Origin: Marinomonas arctica
GTDB taxonomy: Bacteria > Pseudomonadota > Gammaproteobacteria > Pseudomonadales > Marinomonadaceae
Assembly (NCBI RefSeq): GCF_003259225.1
Contig: NZ_QHJF01000022.1
Span: forward strand, 55,622 to 119,621
Reading direction: 5' to 3'
Length of the DNA stretch: 64,000 bases
Shown here one piece after another: positions 9,726 to 19,122 of the stretch. The position numbers and the translations under genes are program-made. The notes below the pieces were generated by a model. That model was not told the DNA's origin and did no database searches. It saw only the letters and a program-made list of their open reading frames with translations. Position 1 is the stretch's first letter; each line of letters opens with the position of its first letter.

Positions 9726-11006
9726 ATGAAAAAAATGGCGATTGTTTCTATGAGTTTGTTGAGTTCCGCTGTCATGGCGGCGATGCCTGTTAACCATCCA
9801 GTAGGCTCTAGTTTCACTTTAAGCAGTGCCCCAAATATTAGAGCGTTATCGACCGCGCTTGGAAACCCCGCAGCGCCTTTTTTGATGGTCAATCAAGACG
9901 ATAATGACAGCTTCCGATTTGGTATTTTAGGCCCATTGAGTATTGGTGTTGAGATGGGTGATGTAAGTGATCTGGATGATCGTGCAGAAGAGCTCGAAGA
10001 TCTAATTGATGCTACTTATGCCAATGCGACGGAGGCAAACAATGCCCTTGATAAAGCAAATGGCATATTAAATGAAATAGGCGATACGGCTTACATCAAA
10101 ACTTCAGTAAGTATGCAAGTACCCTTTATGCCATTGATTTATAAAACTAAAAACAATGGGGCTTTCATGCTAGACGCCAGTCTTTCTGGTGTGGCACGTG
10201 CTAATGTCATTACTGACGATATTACAGTAAATGGTTCGGATGAGTTGGTAACGGATACTTCTTTTCAAGCCAAAACCGCCACAGATCTACAAATTGGCCT
10301 AGGCTACAGCCAATCTATGTGGCAAAACGATCATGGTATGTTGATAGGTGGCGCAAAAGCCAGCCTACATGATATTTCTATGGGTCGTGCGATTGTGTCT
10401 TTAAGCGATGAAAGTGATAACGCAGACGATGCTATTTCAGATGCCATTTCTGATGATGCTGTCAGCAGTACCGGGGTAAGTCTCGATTTAGGTGCTGTCT
10501 GGGTGTCTAATTATTATCAAGTGGGCGTGACGGTTGCCAACATCAATGAGCCTGAATTTGATGGTGCACCAATTAACCAAAGCTGCGCGACGGAAAGTTG
10601 TGCGGCAGCAGGACGTTTAATTGCTGATGGAAAGCTTTCTGCTAGTGAAAAATACGTCATGGAAATGCAAACCACAATCGATGCCGCAGTATCCACCAAG
10701 GGTAAGCAAGTGACTTTGGGCGTGTCCTACGATACCAATGAAGTAAAAGATGCCGTAGGTGACGAATATCAATGGGCAGCCGCTTCATTGTCTTATTACG
10801 GTGATTCGCATTTCCTACCTGGTATCCGTGTGGGCTACCGTGAGAATATGGTTGGCACCGAACTTAGCTACGCTTCTCTTGGCTTAACATTCTTGAAACG
10901 CCTCAATATTGATCTTGCTGTGGCGCTTGATACGGTGACGGATGAAGACGGTGATGAGTTGCCACGCGGTGGTTTTTTCTCGATTGGTTATGACACTGCC
11001 TTTTAA
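9726..11006 (+). CDS. TraF_2-like outer-membrane protein, copy 1
   Basis: The 426-residue product resembles the family annotated as conjugal transfer protein TraF (TraF_2). Such proteins look like outer-membrane beta-barrels and are common outside conjugation loci. A signal peptide (MKKMAIVSM...AVMA, cleaved before AMPVN) fixes the start at 9726, after GTGAGGG. A short helical segment follows (LDDRAEELEDLIDATYANATEANNALD, broken here for length, about residues 82-110), then alternating strands, ending in the Phe-terminated GYDTAF typical of barrels. A paralogue lies immediately downstream. No conjugation genes are nearby. The cargo or role is unknown. Confidence 0.75.
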   Translation: MKKMAIVSMSLLSSAVMAAMPVNHPVGSSFTLSSAPNIRALSTALGNPAAPFLMVNQDDNDSFRFGILGPLSIGVEMGDVSDLDDRAEELEDLIDATYANATEANNALDKANGILNEIGDTAYIKTSVSMQVPFMPLIYKTKNNGAFMLDASLSGVARANVITDDITVNGSDELVTDTSFQAKTATDLQIGLGYSQSMWQNDHGMLIGGAKASLHDISMGRAIVSLSDESDNADDAISDAISDDAVSSTGVSLDLGAVWVSNYYQVGVTVANINEPEFDGAPINQSCATESCAAAGRLIADGKLSASEKYVMEMQTTIDAAVSTKGKQVTLGVSYDTNEVKDAVGDEYQWAAASLSYYGDSHFLPGIRVGYRENMVGTELSYASLGLTFLKRLNIDLAVALDTVTDEDGDELPRGGFFSIGYDTAF

Positions 11007-11028
11007 AAAATGTAAAGATTATTCAAAC

Positions 11029-11067
11029 AAAGCCGATGATATTTATATGTCCTCGGCTTTTTTGTTT
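11029..11067 (+). terminator. Rho-independent terminator between the TraF-like genes
   Basis: AAAGCCGA/TCGGCTTT stem followed by a T-run. It implies that the two paralogues are at least partly separately transcribed. Confidence 0.82.
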
Positions 11068-11116
11068 TTAATTTGATTAGAATACATATGATTTTACTAA
11101 AATGGATGGTTTTTCA

Positions 11117-12379
11117 ATGCGATATTTAACTCTATTGTTAGGCGTGATAAGTGTCAATGCGATGGCGTCTTTTTCTGTAGGGACGAGTACTGTGTTGGGG
11201 AGCTATGCGAATCGGCAGTCTTTAATAACGTCTTTATCTAATCCTGCAGCCCCCTATCTTATGACAAATGTTCAAAGCCTTCGTGTGGGCTTTTTAGGCC
11301 CATTAAGCTTGGGGTATGAAATGAGTGATGTCAGTGATCTCGAAGATCAAGTAGATCAGTTAGAAGTTCTGCTTGAAAGAAATTATAGCGATCCTGTTGC
11401 CGCGAATTCGGCCAGAGAGCAAGCAAATAGTATAATTGCTGATATAGGTAGTACTTCTTATGTTAAGTTTTCAGGGGCTTTACAGGTGCCTTTTATGCCC
11501 ATTGTTTATAAGACCGCTAATCGTGGAGCGTTTACGCTGGATGCTAGCGCCGCGTTTGTTAGTCGAGCTGAGGTGATTGCCGACGATATTTTTGTTAATG
11601 GTGGTGAGGAACTGGCTTCTGATACGGCTGTTTACCTAAAAAGGGCAACCGATTATCGTTTTGGTTTAGGTTATAGTCAATTATTCGGGCGCCCAGTAAG
11701 CGGCGCTCTTATCTTAGGAGGTAAGTTAAACGTTCATAGTATTGCTTTAGGGCAAAAGCTGTCATTTTTGACGAATGAAGATGATAACGGGACGGACGTA
11801 TTTGGAGATTTTTTAACAAATAGGGATAACGCTCAATCGGGCATCAGCTTAGACTTAGGCGCTATTTGGACAGCGCCGAATTATCAGCTAGGAGTGGCGG
11901 CAACAAGTATTAATGAGCCAGAGTTTGATTTTGATGCGCTGGGGGATTGCCGCGGCTTGTCAGGTTCTGATTTATCAAATTGTAATGGAATCATTCGTTT
12001 GTCAGATAAGGGAAAGCTTGCATTAAACGAAACCTACAAGATGAACGCCCAACTTACGGTAGATGTTGCCGTGATGTCCACGAATCAAAATTGGTCTTTA
12101 GCTGGCTCTTATGATGTAAATTCGGTCTCTGATCCTGTTGGAGATAAGCAACAGTGGGCAGTGGTTTCTCTGTCTTATTTTAGTGATAATCTTTATTTTC
12201 CTGGTATTCGTGTTGGTTACAGAAAGAATCAAGAGGGGAGTAAGCTAAGTTATGCAACGGTAGGCGCAACATTTTTTCGGCGTTTAGATTTCGATGTTGC
12301 TTATGGATTAGAAAGGCAAAAAGGTGAAACCTTACCTCGCAGCCTATACCTTTCTCTTGGGTATAATTTTGCTTTCTAA
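11117..12379 (+). CDS. TraF_2-like outer-membrane protein, copy 2
   Basis: This is a paralogue of the preceding gene along its whole length. Both share NPAAPxLM near the N-terminus, a FLGPLSxGxEMxDVSDLxD block, a helical spacer, QVPFMPxxYKT, SLDLGA, NEPEFD, FPGIRVGYR and a C-terminal Phe. The signal peptide MRYLTLLLGVISVNAMA supports ATG 11117; ATG 11102 five codons upstream is possible. The mature protein is about 400 residues, a predicted outer-membrane barrel. Its divergence from copy 1 is large, so the duplication is old. Function unknown. Confidence 0.74.
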   Translation: MRYLTLLLGVISVNAMASFSVGTSTVLGSYANRQSLITSLSNPAAPYLMTNVQSLRVGFLGPLSLGYEMSDVSDLEDQVDQLEVLLERNYSDPVAANSAREQANSIIADIGSTSYVKFSGALQVPFMPIVYKTANRGAFTLDASAAFVSRAEVIADDIFVNGGEELASDTAVYLKRATDYRFGLGYSQLFGRPVSGALILGGKLNVHSIALGQKLSFLTNEDDNGTDVFGDFLTNRDNAQSGISLDLGAIWTAPNYQLGVAATSINEPEFDFDALGDCRGLSGSDLSNCNGIIRLSDKGKLALNETYKMNAQLTVDVAVMSTNQNWSLAGSYDVNSVSDPVGDKQQWAVVSLSYFSDNLYFPGIRVGYRKNQEGSKLSYATVGATFFRRLDFDVAYGLERQKGETLPRSLYLSLGYNFAF

Positions 12380-12392
12380 ATCAACAAGCCAG

Positions 12393-12977
12393 CTAAACAA
12401 TAATACACTGCTTTGGCGTAATAATGGCTTGCAATGGCACATCCCAGCCTTCAATTGGCAGGCTTTTTACTTCTTGGCAATCGTGGGCTAAGCCGATAAG
12501 TTGTGGTGCTTTATCGACTTTTTTATTGGCAAAAGTTCGGTCATAAAAACCGCCGCCCATACCTAGCCGGCCTCCATTGGAGTCAAATCCCACTAAGGGT
12601 AAAAACACAATATCTAGATCAGCACCTGCAATGTGTTCCGTTGTTGTCGGTTCTTGGATACCGTAAACATTGCTTTGCCATTCTGTTTCTGGAACGTAAC
12701 GTGCAAAGACTAATTGTTTGTCTTGGATGACAGGCAGATAAATGGCGATATCTTGCTGCCAGAAATATTCACATAATAAATGTGGAGAAATTTCGCCATC
12801 GTTGGACAGATATAAGGCCACCTTGTTGGGGGATTGCGCTTGCTGGTCTAAGAAATGTTTGGTTGTGCGTATAACCAACGCTTGTGCCGCGTTACGTTGC
12901 TCATCGGCCGATAAGCTTCTTCTGGCTTGACGTAATTGACGACGCAGGGTTTGTCTAGGATCGAGATGATAGGTCAT
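12393..12977 (-). CDS. fau: 5-formyltetrahydrofolate cyclo-ligase
   Basis: The enzyme (YgfA, MTHFS) converts 5-formyl-THF to 5,10-methenyl-THF with ATP, recycling an inhibitory folate. The N-terminal basic segment RQTLRRQLRQARRSLS and the nucleotide/folate loop GRLGMGGGFYDRTF (about residue 138) are typical. I place the start at ATG 12977 (194 residues), not 12992, because it then begins just after the 6S RNA 3' end. The zapA-ssrS-fau order is the classic gammaproteobacterial one, and read-through from ssrS probably drives this gene. Confidence 0.92.
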   Translation of the reverse strand: MTYHLDPRQTLRRQLRQARRSLSADEQRNAAQALVIRTTKHFLDQQAQSPNKVALYLSNDGEISPHLLCEYFWQQDIAIYLPVIQDKQLVFARYVPETEWQSNVYGIQEPTTTEHIAGADLDIVFLPLVGFDSNGGRLGMGGGFYDRTFANKKVDKAPQLIGLAHDCQEVKSLPIEGWDVPLQAIITPKQCIIV

Positions 12978-12983
12978 AAAAGA

Positions 12984-13191
12984 GTTTCCCAAGTTGCCGT
13001 TTCGGCTATTGGCCTTGAACCCAGTGGTTCAAGGTGGAAAGAACTGTGACTCTTTAGGCTTTCCGACGCACGGACATGCACACCAAACCAGCAGGCTCTT
13101 TCCGGGGTATTACTCATAGGCTCAAGGGCGTTAAGCCGCTTCGAACAACCCAGGAAACGAATTCCAGTATAGAGTAACTCAAAAGAGAAAT
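12984..13191 (-). ncRNA. ssrS: 6S RNA
   Basis: The minus strand between zapA and fau shows 6S RNA features. The 5' end reads ATTTCTCTTTTGAGTT and can pair with the 3' AACTTGGGAAAC, forming the closing stem. The conserved hairpin CACCTTGAACCACTGGGTTC is nearly identical to the E. coli one, and a GCCGAAACGGC element follows in the place of the E. coli GCGGC segment. 6S RNA binds sigma-70 RNA polymerase in stationary phase by mimicking an open promoter. Ends are approximate to about 10 nt, with length near 208 nt. A 102-codon ORF that runs across it is not a gene. Confidence 0.92.
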
Positions 13192-13288
13192 CACCCAATA
13201 GCCTAGTTCGTTTTCTGTATTGTATGAAGAAAATTCGTGTTCTACGCTTGCAATCGAAAAAGTAGGTCAAGGAATAAACCACAGGTGA

Positions 13289-13588
13289 TTATTCATTGAC
13301 CAATTTTGTTTCGTGGGCTAATGCCGCATCAAGCTGCGAGGTCAGTTCTCGCAACTGTTGCTCGTTAGAACGGGCGTATTTTCGACTCGAAAGCATATCG
13401 TGAGTAATATTCAATGCTGCCAGTACGGCTATTTTTTCAAGGCCAACAATTTTCCCGCTGGCTTTGATTTCACGCATTTGATTGTTTAAATACTCAGCGG
13501 CTTCTTTCAAATCCGGTTCGTGCCCTTTAGGGCAATTTATCTTATAACTTTGTCCCAGTATGGCGACAGTGACCGTTGGTTTATCCAT
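13289..13588 (-). CDS. zapA: Cell division protein ZapA
   Basis: ZapA binds and bundles FtsZ at the division ring. From ATG 13588 the product is 99 residues and starts MDKPTVTVAILGQSYKI, matching the family start; the longer ORF upstream (to 13696) lacks similarity. GGAG precedes the ATG. The N-terminal beta-alpha unit is followed by a long helix (about residues 55-99) expected to form the coiled coil of the ZapA tetramer. It lies upstream of ssrS and divergent from prfB. Confidence 0.93.
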   Translation of the reverse strand: MDKPTVTVAILGQSYKINCPKGHEPDLKEAAEYLNNQMREIKASGKIVGLEKIAVLAALNITHDMLSSRKYARSNEQQLRELTSQLDAALAHETKLVNE

Positions 13589-13732
13589 ATTGACTCCATT
13601 TGATAGCAAGGCCCACAAAAAATGGTCTGTTTTTCCATCATTGGGTAGCGAATGGCATTTTATGCTGCGAGTAAATTCGTTACAATTCCGAATCATCTTT
13701 ATTCACACTGTTTATAGCAAATTGACGCCAAT

Positions 13733-14828
13733 ATGGAAATAAACCCGATAGTTTCTAAGATAAAAGACCTTTCCGCACGTGCTCTAACCCTTCGGGGGTA
13801 TCTTTGACTACGAGTCAAAGAAAGAGCGCTTAGAGGAAGTGAACCGTGAACTGGAAGATTCTGCCATTTGGAACGATCCAGAATACGCCCAAAAACTTGG
13901 TAAAGAGCGTGCTGCGCTCGAAGCCGTTGTTGAAACCCTAGACAGTATGGAGTCTGGTTTAAACGACTCCAAAGAGCTGCTAGACATCGCCGTCGAAGAA
14001 AACGACGAAGATTCCGTAGAAGCGGTGCAACTTGAACTGGAAGAGCTGGAAGCTTTGCTGGCCAAGCTAGAGTTTCGTCGCATGTTTTCCAAAGAAATGG
14101 ATGAGAATAGCGCCTTCTTGGATATTCAGTCTGGCTCCGGTGGAACTGAGGCTCAAGATTGGGCCAACATTCTGTTACGTATGTACTTACGTTGGGGCGA
14201 AGATAAAGGCTTTAACGTTGAGCTAATGGAAGTCTCGGCTGGTGATGTGGCGGGAATAAAATCCGCGACCATTCGTTTTGAAGGGGAATACGCTTTTGGT
14301 TGGTTACGAACCGAAACAGGCGTGCATCGTTTGGTTCGTAAGTCTCCTTTTGACTCTGGTAACCGTCGTCATACCTCGTTTGCTTCTGTGTTTGTGTCTC
14401 CTGAAGTGGACGACAACGTAGACATCGAAATCAATCCGGCGGATATCCGTACTGATACCTATCGTTCATCTGGAGCGGGTGGTCAGCACGTAAACACGAC
14501 AGATTCAGCGGTACGTATTACCCACGTTCCGACGGGGATCGTCGTACAGTGTCAGAATCAGCGTTCGCAACATGCAAACCGTGATTTCGCCATGAAACAA
14601 CTTCGTGCCAAATTGTACGAATTTGAAATGATGAAACGCAATGAAGCGGCGCAAGCCTTAGAGGACAGTAAGTCTGATATTGGTTGGGGTAGTCAGATTC
14701 GTTCATACGTATTAGACGCATCGCGTATTAAGGATTTGCGTACGGGTGTGGAGACCTCCAATACGGGGGCGGTGCTAGATGGCAATCTAGACCAGTTTAT
14801 TGTTGCAAGCTTAAAGCAAGGCCTGTAA
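13733..14828 (+). CDS. prfB: Peptide chain release factor 2, with programmed +1 frameshift
   Basis: RF2 releases peptides at UGA and UAA. Translation starts at ATG 13733 ([13 protein letters not shown]...), reaches in-frame UGA at 13805-13807 after 24 codons, and must shift +1 at CUU-U to continue as [13 protein letters not shown]. The combined protein is 364 residues, against 365 in E. coli. The SPF recognition tripeptide (KSPFDSG) and the catalytic GGQ ([10 protein letters not shown]) are intact. lysS follows 55 bp downstream, the usual order. Treating the ORF at 13839 as the gene start would lose the first 30 or so residues. Confidence 0.95.
13793..13808 (+). promoter_or_regulatory. prfB recoding site
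   Basis: An internal Shine-Dalgarno-like GGGGG (13794-13798) is spaced 3 nt before CTT TGA C (13802-13808). This is the known RF2 autoregulatory frameshift signal: low RF2 leads to a pause at UGA and a +1 slip. Here the run is preceded by C where E. coli has A. Confidence 0.95.
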
Positions 14829-14883
14829 CGAGCAGAATGTATTTTTAAACCTTTTTGAATTTTATAAAGAGCAATAGCAAACC

Positions 14884-16386
14884 ATGGCTAACGAAAACAG
14901 CACAGAATCCACACTGCAATCTGATGACAATCGCCTAGTGGCCGAGCGTCGTGGTAAATTGGCCGCTATTCGTGCAGAACGAAATGCGTTTCCCAATACC
15001 TTTCGTCCTAACGCATATGCCGCAGACCTTCAAGCGGAATTTGGCGAACTAGAAAAAGCCGAGTTGGAAGAAAAAGATCACAAAGTCAGCATTGCGGGCC
15101 GTATTATTCGTAACCGTGGTGCGTTTATGTTGCTACAAGACATGACGGGCCAAATCCAAGCTTACGTTAACCGTAAAGCCTTGAGCCCAGAGCTGCTGGC
15201 TGACCAAAAAACATGGGATTTAGGCGATATCATCGGTATTTCTGGCCCTGTGCATAAATCTGGCAAAGGCGACTTGTACATTGATATGCAAGAAGCGCAA
15301 TTGCTTACCAAATCGCTACGTCCACTGCCAGATAAGCATCATGGTTTAGCGGATATGGAAATGCGTTACCGTCAGCGTTATGTTGATTTGATTGTCAATG
15401 AAGAGTCTCGTGAGACCTTTCAGATGCGTTCAAAAATCATCTCTACGATCCGTCGCTTCCTAGAAGATCGTCGTTTCATGGAAGTGGAAACGCCTATGTT
15501 ACAAACCATTCCAGGTGGTGCATCAGCACGCCCGTTCGTGACGCATCACAATGCCATGGACATGAGTATGTATCTACGTATCGCGCCAGAGCTTTATTTG
15601 AAGCGTTTGGTTGTGGGCGGTTTTGAACGTGTGTTCGAAATTAACCGTAACTTCCGTAATGAAGGTACGTCTACTCGCCACAACCCAGAATTTACCATGA
15701 TCGAGTTCTACCAAGCTTACGCAGATTACAAAGATCTAATGGATCTAACGGAAGACATGCTGCGTACAGTAGCGGAAAAAGTACTGGGTACAACCAAAGT
15801 GACTTACCAAGGGTCTGAATACGACTTTGGTGCGCCCTTTGTTCGTATGAGCATGTTAGATTCGATTTTGCACTACAATCCAGAATTGACTGCGGCCGAC
15901 CTAGAAACATTAGAAAGCGCGACAGCCGTGGCGAAGAAACTAAAAATCGACGTAAAACCGATTTGGGGTCTTGGTAAATTATGGACAGAAATCTTCGAAG
16001 AAACCGCCGAGCATAAACTGGATCAACCGACTTTCATTACGGAATACCCAGCGGAAGTGTCACCACTTGCCCGTCGTAATGACGATAATGACTTTATCAC
16101 TGATCGTTTTGAATTCTTTGTCGGCGGTCGTGAAATTGCCAACGGTTTCTCTGAGCTTAACGATCCAGAAGACCAAGCCGAGCGCTTCATGCGTCAGGTT
16201 GCAGAAAAAGACGCGGGTGATGATGAAGCCATGCATTACGATGCTGACTACATCAATGCCCTAGAATACGGCCTACCACCGACCGCTGGTGAAGGTATCG
16301 GTATCGACCGTTTGGTGATGTTATTCACTAATGCGCCTTCGATCCGCGACGTATTGTTGTTCCCACATATGCGCCCACAAGATTAA
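14884..16386 (+). CDS. lysS: Lysyl-tRNA synthetase, class II
   Basis: LysS charges tRNA-Lys. The 500-residue product has an OB-fold anticodon-binding domain (about residues 60-165; [28 protein letters not shown]). The class II core follows, with motif 2 ([20 protein letters not shown], near residue 257) and motif 3 ([15 protein letters not shown], near residue 470). It lies downstream of prfB and ends at a strong palindromic terminator. The RBS is weak, so coupling to prfB transcription is likely. Confidence 0.97.
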   Translation: MANENSTESTLQSDDNRLVAERRGKLAAIRAERNAFPNTFRPNAYAADLQAEFGELEKAELEEKDHKVSIAGRIIRNRGAFMLLQDMTGQIQAYVNRKALSPELLADQKTWDLGDIIGISGPVHKSGKGDLYIDMQEAQLLTKSLRPLPDKHHGLADMEMRYRQRYVDLIVNEESRETFQMRSKIISTIRRFLEDRRFMEVETPMLQTIPGGASARPFVTHHNAMDMSMYLRIAPELYLKRLVVGGFERVFEINRNFRNEGTSTRHNPEFTMIEFYQAYADYKDLMDLTEDMLRTVAEKVLGTTKVTYQGSEYDFGAPFVRMSMLDSILHYNPELTAADLETLESATAVAKKLKIDVKPIWGLGKLWTEIFEETAEHKLDQPTFITEYPAEVSPLARRNDDNDFITDRFEFFVGGREIANGFSELNDPEDQAERFMRQVAEKDAGDDEAMHYDADYINALEYGLPPTAGEGIGIDRLVMLFTNAPSIRDVLLFPHMRPQD

Positions 16387-16416
16387 TCTTTGGCCGTGTA
16401 GAAAACGTTACATAAA

Positions 16417-16445
16417 AAATAAGGCCTCAATTGAGGCCTTATTTG
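16417..16445. terminator. Rho-independent terminator after lysS
   Basis: A 14-bp perfect stem (AAATAAGGCCTCAA and its complement) with no extra loop bases, ending in TTATTT. Confidence 0.8.
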
Positions 16446-16497
16446 ATTTGAAGTCTTTTGCACTTTCTTCTTTTGCTGAAAAATATTGGAGCACTCC

Positions 16498-17556
16498 ATG
16501 AGTCGTTTTTGGACAGATAAAATCGCTTCTCTTGACCCTTATGTGCCAGGCGAACAACCGCAAGACAAAAAGTACATTAAGTTAAATACCAATGAAAGCC
16601 CGTACTCGCCATCGCCTAAAGCCTTAGAAGCAATGGCGGCGGAAGTAAGTGAGCGTTTACGTCTTTATCCAGACCCAAATGGTGTGGCACTAAAAAACGC
16701 ACTGGCAAAAAGTTACCAGTTAGAAGCGAACCAAGTGTTTGTTGGCAACGGCTCGGACGAAGTCTTGGCCTTGGCTTTCATGGGCTACTTTGCTGGTGGC
16801 AAGCCTTTGGCATTTGCTGATATTACCTACAGTTTTTATAAGGTGTACGCAGGCTTATACAGCATCGAACCAAAACTGATTCCGCTGAATGACCATTTTG
16901 ATATCGTACCAGCAGATTACGAAAACTTAGATGTCTCAGGTGTGGTGGTAACCAATCCAAACGCGCCAACCGGTAAAGCCTTGCCTTTGTCGGATATTGA
17001 GACAATCTTAAAAGCGAATCCTGACGTGGTGGTGTTAGTGGACGAAGCCTACGTGGACTTTGGTGCGCAAAGTGCGGTGTCTTTGATTAATCACTATCCG
17101 AATCTATTGGTTGTGCAAACCTTGTCGAAATCTCGTGCCTTGGCAGGGATTCGTGTGGGTTACGCATTGGGGCATCCAGATTTGATTGAAGGGTTGGAAC
17201 GCTTGAAGAACTCTTTCAACTCCTACCCAATTGATCGCATTGCATTGGCTGGCGCTACCGCAGCGGTGCAAGATGAAATGTATTTAAAAGAGATTTGCGA
17301 TAAAACCATCGCTACTCGTGAGCAGTCTGTTAAAGAACTGGAAGCGCTTGGGTTCAGTATTGTTCCTTCTGCGACTAACTTTATTTTTGCTACACACCCA
17401 GACAAGGACGCTGAGCAAATCTACCTTGCCTTAAAAGAACAAGGCATTCTGGTTCGTTACTTTGGTAAAAAACCACGTATTGGCAATTATCTTCGCATCA
17501 CCATCGGCACAGACGAAGAAATGAGCGCGTTAACAGCCGCGTTGAAAACCTTGTAA
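16498..17556 (+). CDS. hisC: Histidinol-phosphate aminotransferase
   Basis: HisC transaminates imidazole-acetol phosphate to histidinol phosphate, using PLP. The ATG at 16498 follows TTGGAG and gives 352 residues. Fold-type I aminotransferase features include LNTNESPYSPSP near the N-terminus, VTNPNAPTGKALP, VDEAYVDF and TLSKSRALAGIRVGYA with the PLP lysine. It is a stand-alone gene here, away from a his operon. It could also transaminate aromatic amino acids, as in other isolated hisC paralogues. Confidence 0.92.
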   Translation: MSRFWTDKIASLDPYVPGEQPQDKKYIKLNTNESPYSPSPKALEAMAAEVSERLRLYPDPNGVALKNALAKSYQLEANQVFVGNGSDEVLALAFMGYFAGGKPLAFADITYSFYKVYAGLYSIEPKLIPLNDHFDIVPADYENLDVSGVVVTNPNAPTGKALPLSDIETILKANPDVVVLVDEAYVDFGAQSAVSLINHYPNLLVVQTLSKSRALAGIRVGYALGHPDLIEGLERLKNSFNSYPIDRIALAGATAAVQDEMYLKEICDKTIATREQSVKELEALGFSIVPSATNFIFATHPDKDAEQIYLALKEQGILVRYFGKKPRIGNYLRITIGTDEEMSALTAALKTL

Positions 17557-17571
17557 GAATCGTCTCACCAC

Positions 17572-17600
17572 AACATCCCCCTTTTATAAAGGGGGATGTT
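17572..17600. terminator. Rho-independent terminator after hisC
   Basis: AACATCCCCC/GGGGGATGTT stem, followed by a short T-containing tail. Confidence 0.75.
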
Positions 17601-17955
17601 TACCTTATTGCAGAGATGAGTAAACACTTAGTAATTTGCGAGAGTTGATCTTAAAGGTGACGGTGCATTTCAACGAATCGTTAATGGGAAATACAGTTCA
17701 AAGTCCGAGTCTATGAAATAGGAAGCCTGTGCTGAGTCGAAAGTAAGCGACATAATGTCTATTGTGATAGTGGTGTCTGCCGAAGAGGTGCACACGATGA
17801 GGATCGGTTCAGTGTTGGCCTAAAAGTTGGGATATGCTGAATAAGCTTGTTGAATATGATTACAGGGTTTTATTCGATTGTTTGGGTAGATTTTGATATA
17901 AAAATACTCTCTCTACATGTGCAGTGACAGCATGTCTATTTTTAGGAAGGATACT
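17601..17955. other. Intergenic stretch without recognised genes
   Basis: About 355 bp between the hisC terminator and the DKNYY gene. I saw no ORF with a convincing ribosome binding site, no RNA family I could recognise and no long inverted repeat. It presumably holds the promoter of the DKNYY gene; AGGAAGGA at its end is that gene's RBS. Confidence 0.6.
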
Positions 17956-19035
17956 ATGAATATTGTTATCAACATCATTGTGACGCTAGCGCTTTTATAT
18001 TGGCCTGTTGTGCTAATGATGTCCCCCATGATGTTTGCTGCCCCCGGTGCGGATGATGATAAAGGGACGATTTTTACTACGTTCTTTTTTTTGTCTTACC
18101 CGGTGACGATTTTTCTTTTATTGGGGGTTTTAGGGGGGAAATACTTCGGTCTTAATAGCTTTGCGCTTGCTCTGGTCAGTGCGATTGTGGTTTTTTTTGT
18201 GCTGTCTTTTTTTGGTTATACTGGGATGATTTCAAACGTCATAAAAGGTATCCCTAACAGTGGCTATGGTGTTGTTGGGAAGACGGTTTATTACAATGCC
18301 GATCCGATTATTGGCGCAGATGTTGATAGCTTTAAAGCGTATAAGAGTGAAGATTATCAGAGTGATTACAGTGTGGATCAATACGCTGCGGACAATCAAT
18401 ATCTGTATTTTCGTGGGCAATCGCTGCCAGATGTCCATCTTGAAAATCTAGTCGGGAAGGTCATTGCTTATGAGTTTTATTGGTTAAACGACACGCAAGT
18501 GATAAAGAATGGTGAAGTCATGGCAGATTTGGATCCTCAAACTTTTGGTGATTTCGAGGGCTTTTCCTATTGGACGTACTCAAAAGTTGGTGAGAAATAC
18601 ACGCTTTTTTATGACAATGTCCCAATCAAGTTGGCGGATTTTTCTTCTTTTGTGCCACTCACCGACATGTTGGCAAAAGATAATAGTCGGATTTTTTATG
18701 AGGGCAAGCCCATTGCTCTAGAGGCTGATGTTGAAAGTTTTCAAGCGTTTTCCATTTATGGCTTTGCGAGAGACAAAGATCGTCTTTATTATTTTGGTGG
18801 TGAGAGCCCTATTGTCGTAAGCGGCGCCGCCCCTGATTCTTTTGATGAATTGGGCTGGAATTATTACCAGGATAAAAACGCGATTTACTATGTACAGGAA
18901 GAAGAGGGCGCATCGATTCTTGAGAGTGCAGATCATCGTAGCTTCCAAATATTAGGTTATGTTGAAGGTCATGAATATGATGCGAAAGACGCCAATGGCT
19001 ATTATGTACGTGGCACGAAAGTGAGTGGGCAGTAG
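17956..19035 (+). CDS. DKNYY domain membrane protein
   Basis: The ATG at 17956 follows AGGAAGGA. Three hydrophobic segments (about residues 4-24, 38-58 and 64-84) anchor the protein in the inner membrane. The remaining 270 or so residues hold repeated short units of the DKNYY type (YAADNQYLYFRGQ, LAKDNSRIFYEGKPI, FARDKDRLYYFGGES, YYQDKNAIYYVQ), in which a displayed value follows DKN-x-x-Y-Y. The family function is unknown. It precedes the ECF sigma gene by 87 bp and may belong to the same stress locus. Confidence 0.75.
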   Translation: MNIVINIIVTLALLYWPVVLMMSPMMFAAPGADDDKGTIFTTFFFLSYPVTIFLLLGVLGGKYFGLNSFALALVSAIVVFFVLSFFGYTGMISNVIKGIPNSGYGVVGKTVYYNADPIIGADVDSFKAYKSEDYQSDYSVDQYAADNQYLYFRGQSLPDVHLENLVGKVIAYEFYWLNDTQVIKNGEVMADLDPQTFGDFEGFSYWTYSKVGEKYTLFYDNVPIKLADFSSFVPLTDMLAKDNSRIFYEGKPIALEADVESFQAFSIYGFARDKDRLYYFGGESPIVVSGAAPDSFDELGWNYYQDKNAIYYVQEEEGASILESADHRSFQILGYVEGHEYDAKDANGYYVRGTKVSGQ

Positions 19036-19122
19036 GTCGAGTATCAATAGCCTGTGTCTGAATGATCAACAGTGGTGTCTGCGGACATATTATCGAATGA
19101 ATGCTTAATTGATACGAATCTT

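Noticed and set aside
9726..12379. Conjugation locus suggested by the TraF-like genes
   Set aside because: No relaxase, type IV secretion or transfer genes nearby; the TraF_2 family is widespread outside plasmids.
12974..13282. 102-codon ORF on the minus strand upstream of fau
   Set aside because: It covers the 6S RNA gene, and its translation has no protein-like similarity.
13839..14828. prfB starting at 13839
   Set aside because: Downstream of the frameshift site; it omits the true N-terminus encoded before the in-frame UGA.
17771..19082. Short repeated sequence GTGGTGTCTGC near 17771 and 19072
   Set aside because: Only about 12 bases match, with no symmetry or link to a promoter; likely chance.
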